Part shown: piece after piece, positions 28,383 through 37,011 of the stretch
Position numbering within the stretch: the first letter of the stretch is position 1
Layout of the letters: every line of letters begins with the position of its first letter
Assembly (NCBI RefSeq): GCF_014696065.1
Contig: NZ_JACJPL010000026.1
Coordinates: 620,001 to 684,000, forward strand
Direction of reading: 5' to 3'
Length of the DNA stretch: 64,000 nt
Source of the DNA: Leptolyngbya sp. FACHB-261
GTDB lineage: Bacteria; Cyanobacteriota; Cyanobacteriia; FACHB-261
The notes under the pieces: generated by a model
Seen by the model: only the letters and a program-made list of their open reading frames with translations
Told to the model about the DNA's origin: nothing
The model's database searches: none
Program-made: the position numbers and the translations under genes

Positions 28383-29126
28383 GTGGCGCAGGAAAGCGGA
28401 GGACTGGGGGAACAGGCATTGAGCAAGGTGGCAGAAATGGGTTTAGAAAGCCAGCTTGATGAGTCTGACAACCTCGATGTCAATGTCAAAACCGATCCTT
28501 TGAAGGTGATTCAGGGGCAGGTTGATTCGGTTTCGATTAAAGGCGAAGGTCTAGTGATGAAAAAAGACCTACGCGTCGAAGAAATGGAAATGAAAACCGG
28601 CAGCATTGCGATTAATCCGCTCAGTGCAGCTTTTGGCAAAATTGAACTCACTGAACCGACGCAAGCATCTGCCCGTGTTGTTCTGACTGAAGAAGATTTA
28701 AACCGCGCTTCTAATTCTGAATATATCCACGGCAAATTGCAGAATATGACCGTGGAAGTTGAAGGTCGTACGGTTACGATCGACGTACAGCAAGTGAACC
28801 TTCATCTTCTTGCTGATGGCAAGATCACTCTGAATGCAGACATTCTTCAGCGCGGAACTGGAGACGTTCAGAAAGTTGCCTTTACAGCTACGCCTCGGGT
28901 GAGCCCAGACAAGCAACATGTCTCTCTGGATGACATCCAATATGCAGAAGGTCAAAGTTTGCCGCCTGAGCTCAATACAGCTCTGCTGAATAAAGCCCAC
29001 GAGTTGCTGAATCTGAGTAAGTTCTCCTTGCAGGGAATGTCATTAAAAATTCAAACTATGGAGATTACAGAAGGATCTTTAACCCTTCAAACTGAGGCTC
29101 TTATTACTGAGTTTCCCTCAGCTTAA
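28383..29126 (+). CDS. DUF2993 (LmeA-like) lipid-binding protein
   Basis: About 247 residues with the DUF2993 pattern: NLDVNVKTDPLKVIQGQVDS, then IAINPLSAAFGKIELTEPTQ. Relatives are thought to bind phospholipids. No signal peptide is seen. I prefer the GTG at 28383 because AGAGG lies seven bases upstream (28371-28375); an ATG at 28347 is the alternative with a weaker site. It opens the stress-type run of genes up to 36.8 kb. Confidence 0.85.
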   Translation: MAQESGGLGEQALSKVAEMGLESQLDESDNLDVNVKTDPLKVIQGQVDSVSIKGEGLVMKKDLRVEEMEMKTGSIAINPLSAAFGKIELTEPTQASARVVLTEEDLNRASNSEYIHGKLQNMTVEVEGRTVTIDVQQVNLHLLADGKITLNADILQRGTGDVQKVAFTATPRVSPDKQHVSLDDIQYAEGQSLPPELNTALLNKAHELLNLSKFSLQGMSLKIQTMEITEGSLTLQTEALITEFPSA

Positions 29127-29175
29127 AGCATTCGCTCTAGCACAACAAAGACCACCAACTTAGTCAGGAAAAAAC

Positions 29176-29703
29176 ATGGCGACTCCCCCATATCCCGATA
29201 TTCCGGCAGTTATTGAGAATGATGAGCGCGAGTATGAAGACAGTGGTGTACCTAGCAGCGTAGCGATTGCTGGCCATCCTCTCCATCCACTGCTGGTCAC
29301 CTTTCCCATTGGTTTCTTAACTGGAGCCTTGGGAAGCGATGTGGGTTACTGGTTAACGAGCGACCCCTTCTGGGCCCGCGCCTCTTTGTGGCTCATTGGT
29401 GCAGGGTTGGTCACGGCCATCGTTGCTGCGGTCACAGGCATGAGTGACTTTATCAAGATTGAGCGTGTCCGTCAGCATACTGCTGGTTGGGCTCACATGA
29501 TTCTAAATGTCTCGCTTCTAGCTCTGACAATTGTCAATTTTTTACTGCGCCTGAACGATCCAATTAAAGGTTTAATGCCCTGGGGGTTTGTGCTTTCGTT
29601 CATCATAGGAACCCTCCTTGGTATCTCTGGTTGGTATGGCGCAGAGCTAATTTATCGGCATAAAATTGCTGTTATTGGCAATAGCACCAACTCTAAGCCG
29701 TAA
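29176..29703 (+). CDS. DUF2231 membrane protein
   Basis: A 175-residue protein. It has an N-terminal soluble part, then GHPLHPLLVTFPIGFLTGAL, the signature of the DUF2231 family, then about four membrane helices. The role of the family is unclear; members often sit by cytochromes or redox genes. A strong terminator follows 60 bases downstream. Confidence 0.88.
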   Translation: MATPPYPDIPAVIENDEREYEDSGVPSSVAIAGHPLHPLLVTFPIGFLTGALGSDVGYWLTSDPFWARASLWLIGAGLVTAIVAAVTGMSDFIKIERVRQHTAGWAHMILNVSLLALTIVNFLLRLNDPIKGLMPWGFVLSFIIGTLLGISGWYGAELIYRHKIAVIGNSTNSKP

Positions 29704-29765
29704 AGATTTATAGAGTCTTGGTAGGCCCGTTTACACGGGCTAAGACCTTAATTACTCCTTGAGAA

Positions 29766-29791
29766 AGAGGCAACTATGCCTCTATTTTTTT
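29766..29791 (+). terminator. Rho-independent terminator after the DUF2231 gene
   Basis: AGAGGCA-ACTA-TGCCTCT stem followed by A and seven Ts. A second hairpin, GCCCGT-TTAC-ACGGGC, lies just before it at about 29726-29741. Confidence 0.85.
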
Positions 29792-29835
29792 AGGCTTATC
29801 TCAGTGCAAAGAATTTGAAGTGTCGTAGAGGATCT

Positions 29836-30471
29836 ATGGATAACGAAAACCCTAAAAAAGTCCCTACGGACAGAACAGAGCTAACAGAACCAGAGAAGTA
29901 CACCGATAAGAAGACCCACCGCGTTGTTAATCCTGGCGATGTAATTTCTGAAGAGCCTCAAAGTATTGAAGAAAAATCTGAGCAACTGGCTGTAGATGTT
30001 GCTGATATTACAGGGGATCAGGTTAAAGTCCCTACCTATTTCGTGATCGACGAACCAGATGGGAGTCAGAAAGCTCTGCACCACGTCAAAGACGCTGATG
30101 AAATCTCTGATTTTGTTCGCCACGAATACGGCGATCTTGCTGATGGAGAGCCCTCGGTTGATACGTCTTTAGAGCAGACTGAGTTGACTCAGCCAGAGAA
30201 ATATACTGACAAGAAAACACACCGCACAGTTAATCCTGGCGATGTAATTTCTGAAGAGCCGCAAAGTGTTGAGGAGAAATCCAAGCAATTGGCGGTGGAT
30301 TCTCCAGATATCACTGGCGACCACATTAAAGTTCCGACTTACTTTGTGGTTGATGAACCGGATGGGAGTCAGAAAGCGCTGCACCACGTTAAAGACGCCG
30401 ATGAAATTTCTGATCTGATTCGTGAAACCTATGGAGATGTCGCCAAAGAAAAGGCCAAAGAAAAGGAGTAA
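29836..30471 (+). CDS. Internally duplicated acidic protein of unknown function
   Basis: A 211-residue hydrophilic protein made of two copies of an 87-residue unit (residues 14-100 and 115-201) with a Lys/Glu-rich tail (AKEKAKEKE). Each unit contains EKYTDKKTHR, NPGDVISEEPQS, KVPTYFV and DEPDGSQKALHHVKDADEIS. The copies are 101 residues (303 bases) apart and alike in DNA too, so the duplication looks fairly recent. I recognise no family. ATG 29836 has AGAGGATCT before it. It may be a soluble stress protein, by context only. Confidence 0.75.
   Translation: MDNENPKKVPTDRTELTEPEKYTDKKTHRVVNPGDVISEEPQSIEEKSEQLAVDVADITGDQVKVPTYFVIDEPDGSQKALHHVKDADEISDFVRHEYGDLADGEPSVDTSLEQTELTQPEKYTDKKTHRTVNPGDVISEEPQSVEEKSKQLAVDSPDITGDHIKVPTYFVVDEPDGSQKALHHVKDADEISDLIRETYGDVAKEKAKEKE
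29875..30438. repeat. Tandem 303-base-period duplication inside the acidic-protein gene
   Basis: Copy 1 is 29875-30135 and copy 2 is 30178-30438. Long identical runs remain, for example GATGAACCGGATGGGAGTCA-like segments at about 30053 and 30352. Confidence 0.8.
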
Positions 30472-30727
30472 AGCATGACGCAAACTCAGAGCCAATTTAA
30501 GAGCTAGCACCCTCTCAACATCGGGATCAGCAGCCAAGGCTCGAATCGCGAATGATCCCGCAGCCTAAGGTTGGTGAAGATTACTGTTGCAGCGGCAAAT
30601 TGCAGAATAAAGTTGCTCTGAATTCTGGTCAATAATGCGGCTGAACAGCATCCCCGAGACAGCGTAGAATGGCGGTCAAGTCGTCAACAGTTAATTGAAT
30701 CCCTTTCTAAAATCCCAGGAGTTAACA

Positions 30728-30955
30728 ATGCCGTATCAACAATTGAGCGAACTGCCAGCAGACGTCCAAGCCCTGCCTCAATATGCTCAGCAGCTCTTTA
30801 TGGCTGCCTTTAATAGCGCTGAGTCGGATTCTAATAATCAAGAAAGCGCTGTAGAGATTGCTTGGACCACTGTAAAGCATGAGTACGAAAAGGGCGAAGA
30901 TGGTAGCTGGCAGCGCAAGCCAGAGGGTAGCAAGGTCGATAACTCAATCCGATAA
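30728..30955 (+). CDS. ChaB family protein
   Basis: A 75-residue protein matching ChaB: ELPADVQALPQYAQQLFMAA, then ESAVEIAWTTVKHEY and a WQRKPEG end. ChaB was named as a regulator of cation transport, but no chaA antiporter is here, and its role remains unclear. ATG 30728 has AGGAG upstream (30717-30721). It precedes a strong hairpin. Confidence 0.85.
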   Translation: MPYQQLSELPADVQALPQYAQQLFMAAFNSAESDSNNQESAVEIAWTTVKHEYEKGEDGSWQRKPEGSKVDNSIR

Positions 30956-30963
30956 GAGCAAGC

Positions 30964-30989
30964 AGGGCCGGTAATTGCTTACCGGCCCT
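30964..30989 (+). terminator. Hairpin after chaB-like gene
   Basis: AGGGCCGGTAA-TTGC-TTACCGGCCCT, an 11-bp perfect stem right after the stop. There is no clean T-run, so termination is likely but not certain. Confidence 0.65.
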
Positions 30990-31070
30990 GTCATGTTCAG
31001 TCATTTTAAAAGCACGAATTAAAAAACACGAAACCAGCAGCTAGAAAAACTAGCCGGGAGTTATCAGGCA

Positions 31071-31742
31071 ATGCAAATCCGTGGTGTGATTCTCGATGTT
31101 GATGGCACCCTCATCGACAGTAATGATGCCCATGCCCATGCTTGGGTTGAAGCACTAGCCCAAGGTAACCATCAAGTTCCCTTTGAACAGGTGCGTCGTT
31201 TGATCGGCATGGGCAGTGATAATTTATTGCCTAATACCATTGGAGTCTCCAGAGACACTCCCGAAGGTAAGCAACTCAGTCAAGCCTGGCAAGAAATCTT
31301 TGAGTCTCGCTACCTGCCTGATTTGCAACCGTTCCCGCAAACGAGAGAGTTAATCCAACGGATCCACGAGCAAGGATTGAAGATTGTTGTCGCCACTTCG
31401 GGTGAGGCATCAATGATGGAAGCTCTGCTGAAGCTTGCCCAAGTTGACGAATTCATCGAGAGCGAAACCTCGTCCAAAGATGCCAAAAACTCCAAGCCCG
31501 ATCCTGATCTAATTCAGGCTGCCTTAGAAAAAATTGGCTATCATTCCGATCAAGTCGTGATGTTGGGCGATACCCCTTACGATATCGAAGCGGCGGCTAA
31601 AGCAGGGGTCAAAACGATTGCGCTGCGCTGCGGTGGGTGGCAAGACTCAGGCCTTGCAGATGCCTTAGCTATCTATGACAATCCAGCTGATTTATTGGCT
31701 CACTATGACAGTTCGCCCCTAGGTAGCGCAGTCGCTGTTTAA
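31071..31742 (+). CDS. HAD family hydrolase, phosphoglycolate phosphatase-like
   Basis: A 223-residue HAD phosphatase. Motif I is LDVDGTLIDS (D9 nucleophile, D11), motif II is VVATSGE, motif III a lysine in SKDAKNSKPDP, and motif IV GDTPYDIEAA. It has an alpha-helical cap of the phosphoglycolate phosphatase kind. The substrate is unknown. Confidence 0.87.
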   Translation: MQIRGVILDVDGTLIDSNDAHAHAWVEALAQGNHQVPFEQVRRLIGMGSDNLLPNTIGVSRDTPEGKQLSQAWQEIFESRYLPDLQPFPQTRELIQRIHEQGLKIVVATSGEASMMEALLKLAQVDEFIESETSSKDAKNSKPDPDLIQAALEKIGYHSDQVVMLGDTPYDIEAAAKAGVKTIALRCGGWQDSGLADALAIYDNPADLLAHYDSSPLGSAVAV

Positions 31743-31934
31743 GCACGGCAAGCTAAGACCGTTCTTCCTTTTGGAACTAACAACCCACCTCAAAAAAAGC
31801 AGTCGCGGATTTATACCTGTTAGCAGATGCGAGCATTCCTGTCTTTCCTCTATTGATTGGTTACTTATCTTATGCCTAATGCTGTTGGCCTAAGCATTCA
31901 ATAAAAGAATTTCAGGAATGTAGGAGAACGATTG

Positions 31935-33038
31935 GTGAACGCCAAAGCAGCCATAGACCTGATTAAAGAGACTATCACCGAATGGAACGAGGATAAAGCC
32001 TCACGTCTGGCCGCAGCCCTGGCGTATTACACGGTTTTTTCTTTGGCACCGCTATTGATTATCGCGATTGCGGTTGCTGGATTTGTGTTTGGAGAGGAGG
32101 CAGCCCGGGGTCAACTCGACGATCAAATTCAGCATCTAGTTGGGGCTGAGGGAGCTGATGCTATCCAAGCGATGATTCAGGGCGCGAGCAAACCCTCATC
32201 GGGCAGAATCGCTACGATCATTGGTATCGTTACCTTGCTGTTTGGTGCATCTGGGGTATTTGGCCAGCTTCAAGAAGCACTGAATACGATTTGGGAGGTT
32301 GCTCCAAAACCAGGACGGGGCATTGTCGGTTTTATTAAAGATCGATTCCTCTCGTTTTCGATGGTGTTGGGCACTGGCTTTCTATTGCTTGTGTCGCTTG
32401 TGCTCAGTGCGATTCTTTCAGGGATTAGTGCCTATTTAGGTGGCCTATTACCAGGCTTCGATATACTCTGGCAGGTTGTCAATTTCGCGATCTCCTTTGG
32501 GGTTACGTCCCTGCTGTTTGCACTGATTTACAAGGTTTTGCCAGATGCCAATGTTGCCTGGGGCGATGTTACTATCGGGGCCATCGCTACTTCGCTGCTG
32601 TTTACCATCGGCAGAACCTTAATCGGGATCTACCTCGGCAGTAGCGGCGTCGGCTCAACTTATGGTGCAGCTGGCTCTTTGGTTATTGTGCTGCTTTGGG
32701 TTTATTACTCGGCTCAAATTCTATTTTTGGGTGCTGAATTCACTCAGGTTTACGCCAGAAAATATGGCTCTCGTATTGTGCCCGCCAGTAATGCAATTCC
32801 TGTAACTGAAGAAGCTCGGGCACAGCAGGGAATGCCTCGGACTGAAGCTAAAAAGCAGGAAGCGAAGCGACAAGATTCTGAGTCCTATCGCAATGAGATG
32901 ACCTTAGTTGCACCTCGCTCTGCTCAGCAGCACAACTCTTATGGCCGTTACCTCACAGCGTTCCTAGGTTCTGCCCTGGCTTTGGTGAGTCTATTCCGTC
33001 GGAGACCCTCTAGATCTAGATCTAGAAGAAGGCGCTAA
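31935..33038 (+). CDS. YihY/BrkB family inner-membrane protein with Arg-rich tail
   Basis: About 367 residues with six membrane helices and the family blocks ALAYYTVFSLAPLLIIAI, GVFGQLQEALNTIWEV and GSLVIVLLWVYYSAQI. The family is often labelled ribonuclease BN by mistake; its function is uncertain. The tail is unusual: after a soluble segment of about 60 residues and a short hydrophobic stretch, it ends RRRPSRSRSRRRR. The DNA for this end is three TCTAGA units (33009-33026). GTG 31935 is the likely start, AGGAG lying 9-13 bases before it; TTG 31932 adds one residue. Confidence 0.87.
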   Translation: MNAKAAIDLIKETITEWNEDKASRLAAALAYYTVFSLAPLLIIAIAVAGFVFGEEAARGQLDDQIQHLVGAEGADAIQAMIQGASKPSSGRIATIIGIVTLLFGASGVFGQLQEALNTIWEVAPKPGRGIVGFIKDRFLSFSMVLGTGFLLLVSLVLSAILSGISAYLGGLLPGFDILWQVVNFAISFGVTSLLFALIYKVLPDANVAWGDVTIGAIATSLLFTIGRTLIGIYLGSSGVGSTYGAAGSLVIVLLWVYYSAQILFLGAEFTQVYARKYGSRIVPASNAIPVTEEARAQQGMPRTEAKKQEAKRQDSESYRNEMTLVAPRSAQQHNSYGRYLTAFLGSALALVSLFRRRPSRSRSRRRR

Positions 33039-33077
33039 CGCGCTCAACAACTAACAACTAACCAGTCATAGCTAGCA

Positions 33078-33108
33078 GGCTCAGGAGGTTTCAAAAGCCT
33101 TCTGAGAG
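33078..33108. terminator. Hairpin between convergent brkB-like and topoisomerase IB genes
   Basis: CTCAGGAGG (33080-33088) pairs with CCTTCTGAG (33098-33106) with one G-T pair. It lies between two convergent stops and may serve both. Confidence 0.6.
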
Positions 33109-33116
33109 CTTGTAGC

Positions 33117-34247
33117 TTAATTTTTCGATTGTTCTGACTGCTGTTGGATCATTTGCTGCTTGAGCAGGGCGACAATTGCCAACTCCTCACGCCGTAGAGC
33201 GTAGGGTAATTCGGCCTCCTGCTCAATCTCTTGCTCTAGAGCCTGCAGTAAATTACCGGCCATGTAAGTATCCAGCACTGCTGGATGGACATAATACTTG
33301 CGGCAAGTAGCAGGTCGGTTGCCCAAGTGCTGAGCAACTTTCTTGACTGCCTGTACGACATTCTTTTTGGCCTGAGTTTCCGAGCTGAAGTCTCCCAGTT
33401 CTACAAGTTCTAACGCTGCCAAAATGGTGCCTGACCAAGTGCGAAAGTCCTTGGCTGTAAAATCTTGACCCGTAATCTCGCGCAAATAATCATTCACAGC
33501 GCCCGAGTCGATAGGTTGGCGCTGACCGTTTTCATCTAAATACTGAAAGAGTTCGTAGCCTGGAATATCGCGACAGCGCTTCACAATTCTAGCCAAGCGT
33601 CGATCGCTAATTTCAATGTCGTGATCGACACCACTTTTGCCACGAAAATGAAAGTGCAAGCACGAACCTGAAATATCAACGTGCTGATCGCGCAAAGTGG
33701 TCAAACCAAAAGATTGGTTAGTCCGAGCATATTCTTCGTTGCCCACCCGAATGCGTGTGAGTTCCATTAATCGCACCACAGTTGCCAGCACTTTTTCCCG
33801 CGGCAAACCTGCTAGGACCAAATCGTGTTCTAGGCGCTCTCGCAGCTGCGGCAGGGCTTCACTAAAAGCAATCATGCGCGTGAACTTGGTTTGATCCCGA
33901 ACGGTGCGCCAAAGCTCGTGATACCGGTACTGTTTGCGTTTCTTTGGGTCGCGCCCAGTGGCCTGAAGATGACCGTGAGACAAGGGGCAAATCCAAACAT
34001 CTCGCCACGCCGGTGGGATAGCTAGTGCCTCAATTCGTTTGATCTCTTTAGGATCTCGAACTTTCTCACCATCTGGACCGATATAGCTGAAGCCCTTACC
34101 TACACGCTTACGCTGGATACCGGGATCGGTGTCAGTGACATAACATAAGCCCACTGCTTCAGCAGACTGAACGGGATCAACTTTAATCTCAGTAGTAAGC
34201 TGAGTTACCTCTTGAAGGGGAGGTTGAGGCAGAACAGATTGGCTCAT
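33117..34247 (-). CDS. DNA topoisomerase IB (eukaryote/poxvirus type)
   Basis: A 376-residue type IB topoisomerase, which relaxes supercoils through a 3'-phosphotyrosine link. It has the N-terminal domain with KGFSYIGPDGEKVRD and IPPAWRDVWICPLSHGHLQA. The catalytic domain has RIRVGNEEYA, the FHFRGKSGVDH lysine block, DFRTWSGT and the active tyrosine in CRKYYVHP (Y318 or Y319). The bacterial form is patchily distributed and usually thought to be acquired by transfer. ATG start at 34245-34247. Confidence 0.92.
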   Translation of the reverse strand: MSQSVLPQPPLQEVTQLTTEIKVDPVQSAEAVGLCYVTDTDPGIQRKRVGKGFSYIGPDGEKVRDPKEIKRIEALAIPPAWRDVWICPLSHGHLQATGRDPKKRKQYRYHELWRTVRDQTKFTRMIAFSEALPQLRERLEHDLVLAGLPREKVLATVVRLMELTRIRVGNEEYARTNQSFGLTTLRDQHVDISGSCLHFHFRGKSGVDHDIEISDRRLARIVKRCRDIPGYELFQYLDENGQRQPIDSGAVNDYLREITGQDFTAKDFRTWSGTILAALELVELGDFSSETQAKKNVVQAVKKVAQHLGNRPATCRKYYVHPAVLDTYMAGNLLQALEQEIEQEAELPYALRREELAIVALLKQQMIQQQSEQSKN

Positions 34248-34481
34248 AACCGATGACAGCAGAGCACCCAGCGGAATGCTTGAGAGTCTCGTTATTTTAA
34301 CCAGTGCAAAAGGCTATCAGTATCCCCAGAAAGTATCAAAATTTGGAGTAAAGAAAGGCTGATTTTCTGAGGGTTAGCAGGCTCTTTTATGGGCTTTTTG
34401 CTAATCCATCAAAAGATGGATGGACCCCACCAAGTCCCGTGACAATCTCAAGTTAGCGACTATTCAGAGGAGAACACACAG

Positions 34482-35516
34482 ATGGTCCTGACTCTTGACG
34501 ATACCAAGCGCACGGCAATTGCCTCTAAGCTTGCTGATATGAAAGCTCTTCAAAATCTTTTGATTGAAAATGAGCAAAAGCTTATAGCTGCTATTGATGA
34601 TCCAGAAATTTCTAAGCGCTTGAGAGATTTCCTACAAGATGACCAGAAAAACATGGGTGTACTGGACACCGTAATCGTTCAGTACGGCGTCAAGGGCGAA
34701 CCCAAAGAATCGATGATGAAGGTCGTCGAGCAAGCCCGTCAGATGATGGACAGCTCAGAGTTCACCATCTTTGAGAAAGTGGGTCAGCACGAACTGCTCA
34801 AGCACAAGCAAACCATGGCTGGTTTGTTGGTTCATAAGGCTGGTCAAGTGGTGGGTGCAGATATCGAAGCTGCTATCGCTCCTCTCAACACAGTCAACTT
34901 CGAAAACCGGGCTCACCAAGAGCAACTTAAAGGCGTCCTGGAAATCCTGGGCGTACGTGAGCTGACCGGTAAGGATCCCGACCAAGGTCTGTGGGGCCGC
35001 GTTCAGGATGCTGTTGCTGCGTTGACCGGTGTTGCTGGTAGTGTGGTTACCCAAAGCACCGACAAGCAGGACATGAACATCCAGGATGTCATCCGCTTGG
35101 ATCACAATAAGGTCAACACGCTGTTCGCAGAAGTTGAAGCCACTGATGATCCTCAGAAGCTCCAGGAGTACTTCGGTCAGATCTACAAGGACCTCACCGC
35201 TCACTCCATTGCCGAAGAGCAAGTGGTCTATCCTGCTGTTCGTCCTTACTACAGCAACACCCAAGAGCTGTACGATGAGCAAGCTGAACTAAAGCAGTTG
35301 TTGGAAAGCACCCGCTCCCTGAGCCCCTCTTCTTCTGAATTCAAGAATCAGATTCGTCGCATCCGTGACATGGTGATGGATCACGTCCGTCAAGAAGAGA
35401 GCGAGATGTTTGCCAAGATTCGCGACAACTTCAGCACCGAACAGAGCGAGCAAATGGCTACCCGCTTTAAGCAAGCTAAGAGCCAAGTGCAAGATGAGAT
35501 GAAGGTTAGCAACTAA
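34482..35516 (+). CDS. Hemerythrin-domain protein with N-terminal helical domain
   Basis: A 344-residue protein. The first 190 residues are a helical domain seen with cyanobacterial hemerythrins; the C-terminal HHE domain starts at about 200. Expected di-iron ligands H208, H241, E245, H301 and E305 are visible. The position aligned with the third histidine of the two paralogues downstream is Q267 (CAA 35280-35282). The protein may thus bind iron differently. Hemerythrins bind O2, NO or iron. RBS GAGGAG is at 34467-34472. Confidence 0.88.
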   Translation: MVLTLDDTKRTAIASKLADMKALQNLLIENEQKLIAAIDDPEISKRLRDFLQDDQKNMGVLDTVIVQYGVKGEPKESMMKVVEQARQMMDSSEFTIFEKVGQHELLKHKQTMAGLLVHKAGQVVGADIEAAIAPLNTVNFENRAHQEQLKGVLEILGVRELTGKDPDQGLWGRVQDAVAALTGVAGSVVTQSTDKQDMNIQDVIRLDHNKVNTLFAEVEATDDPQKLQEYFGQIYKDLTAHSIAEEQVVYPAVRPYYSNTQELYDEQAELKQLLESTRSLSPSSSEFKNQIRRIRDMVMDHVRQEESEMFAKIRDNFSTEQSEQMATRFKQAKSQVQDEMKVSN

Positions 35517-35591
35517 TCGTTGCCTAAGGCTCACCTTAATTCAAACCTTGCAGAAAAGGTGTATAGATAACCTAGTGAACCTGTGAAGGAT

Positions 35592-35620
35592 GTGGGGGGT
35601 ATTTTTACCCCCCGTTACTT
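35592..35620 (+). terminator. Terminator after first hemerythrin gene
   Basis: GGGGGGTA-TTTT-TACCCCCC stem, then GTTACTTTTC. Confidence 0.7.
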
Positions 35621-35729
35621 TTCGGCCTCAAGTACCCTAATCAAGCACCTGGAATGAGGCAGCTTAGAAGTGGCTTAATAGGCTTAATAAATTTCTATCA
35701 TCAAGCAAGTCATTTGGAGTTCAATCAAA

Positions 35730-36179
35730 ATGAACGTTCTGGAGCTACTCAAGAGAGACCACAAGCAAGTTGATGCGCTGTTTACTCGACTCGAGAACGC
35801 TAGCGGGACTCAAGAAATAGGCGAGTTGTTTGAGGAAATCTACAACGCCTTGTCAGAGCACAGCTTAGTTGAAAAAGAAATTTTTTACCCAGCCGTCCAA
35901 GACTTTCAAGATACGGAAGGGCTGATTGACGAGGCTTACGGTGAGCATGCGTCTGTAGAGGAATTGCTAGAGGAAATCTACGACCTTAGCCCCAGTGCCT
36001 CAGACTTCAAGGCAAGAGTAAGCCAGCTCAGGCAAGCAGTGCAGCATCACGTTGCTGAGGAAGAAAATGAGCTTTTTCCCAAAGTGCGTCATCACCTCGA
36101 CAAAGAAGAGCTAGAGGCTATGGGAAATCAGATTCAACAGATGAAGACTGAAGTGCAGAACGAACTAGCAGCGGGCTAA
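35730..36179 (+). CDS. Hemerythrin-domain protein
   Basis: A 149-residue single-domain hemerythrin with likely di-iron ligands H11, H44, E48, H73, H107 and E111. It is a four-helix bundle and probably soluble. Second of three paralogues in tandem, each with its own spacer and hairpin, so they may be expressed separately. Confidence 0.9.
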   Translation: MNVLELLKRDHKQVDALFTRLENASGTQEIGELFEEIYNALSEHSLVEKEIFYPAVQDFQDTEGLIDEAYGEHASVEELLEEIYDLSPSASDFKARVSQLRQAVQHHVAEEENELFPKVRHHLDKEELEAMGNQIQQMKTEVQNELAAG

Positions 36180-36273
36180 TAAAGCTGGCTAATAGATTTA
36201 GAAGGTTGATGCTTATCGTCAATGAGTTGAATCAAGAGTTGATGGCCAGTCCATGAACTAGTCAAAATCATCA

Positions 36274-36306
36274 GGGACGGGGGTGCTTAGCTCCCCTGTT
36301 TTTTAA
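36274..36306 (+). terminator. Terminator after second hemerythrin gene
   Basis: A GGGG(G)TGC-TTA-GCTCCCC hairpin with one mismatch, followed by TGTTTTTTAAT. Confidence 0.65.
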
Positions 36307-36370
36307 TAGGATTTCTTTAGTTTTCCCCATTAACATAGTTACAACCCTCATAGAGCCCTCAGGAGTTGCT

Positions 36371-36841
36371 ATGGATGTACTAGACAATTTACACGCTGAC
36401 CATCAACAAGCCGCAACTCTATTTGAGCAGCTCAAGCAAACAGATGATCCTCAAATAGCACAGGCTTACTTTCATCAGCTCTATGAGGGACTAACAGCTC
36501 ACAGTGCTGCGGAAGAAGGTCTCTTCTATCCTTCCGTTCGCAATTCAGATACTGAAAGTTTGGTCGCTGCTTTTTATCAGGAACATCTGGCAATTCGGCA
36601 GTTTTTGCAGGAATTGAAGGCCCTTGGCTCTACCGCACCTAAATTTGTTGCACCTGAATTCAAAGCCAAACTCAGTCAGCTCCAGCAGACGGTAGAGAAC
36701 CACGTGCAACGAGAGGAAAACGAACTGTTCCCTAAGGTGCGCCAATACATCAGTCAGCAGCAACTGGAGCAGATGGCGGCTCAGGTCGAGTCCGCTGAAG
36801 CCCAAGTTCAGGACATGATTACAGATCCCCACTCCCTCTAG
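36371..36841 (+). CDS. Hemerythrin-domain protein
   Basis: A 156-residue single-domain hemerythrin with likely ligands H11, H44, E48, H72, H111 and E115. It is closest in layout to the preceding gene. CAGGAG lies 9 bases before the ATG. Third of the tandem trio. Confidence 0.9.
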   Translation: MDVLDNLHADHQQAATLFEQLKQTDDPQIAQAYFHQLYEGLTAHSAAEEGLFYPSVRNSDTESLVAAFYQEHLAIRQFLQELKALGSTAPKFVAPEFKAKLSQLQQTVENHVQREENELFPKVRQYISQQQLEQMAAQVESAEAQVQDMITDPHSL

Positions 36842-36955
36842 ACTCTGCCATAAAAAACTCCTCAACTCCTCCAGCCCTCTGAATTTAATTAATCCCGGAG
36901 GGCAGCTCTACGCTGCAGACTCAATACCGCCCGAGACGGCTTTCCCGAAATCGGC

Positions 36956-36971
36956 GTTCGGGAAACCGTAC
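36956..36971 (+). promoter_or_regulatory. K-box upstream of groESL
   Basis: GTTCGGGAAACCGTAC fits the cyanobacterial K-box consensus GTTCGG-NNAN-CCNNAC, as I recall it, a light- and heat-linked element of groE promoters that works apart from HrcA. It also sits in an inverted repeat, TTTCCCGAA-N7-TTCGGGAAA (36941-36965). Confidence 0.7.
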
Positions 36972-36982
36972 TAGTGGGTCAG

Positions 36983-37011
36983 TTGCAAGGAGCAGGGTCA
37001 GTTCGCTAAAT
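36983..37011 (+). promoter_or_regulatory. Possible groESL promoter
   Basis: TTGCAA (36983-36988), a 17-base gap, and CTAAAT (37006-37011). The -10 match is weak. CIRCE starts right at its end, as expected for repression. Confidence 0.35.

Noticed and set aside
29836-30471. CRISPR-like or satellite repeat
   Set aside because: The repeat is a two-copy protein-coding duplication, with a 303-base period and no spacers.
30169-30537. Long minus-strand frames over the duplicated acidic gene
   Set aside because: They mirror the repeat-encoding gene; the two frames are repeated only because the DNA is duplicated.
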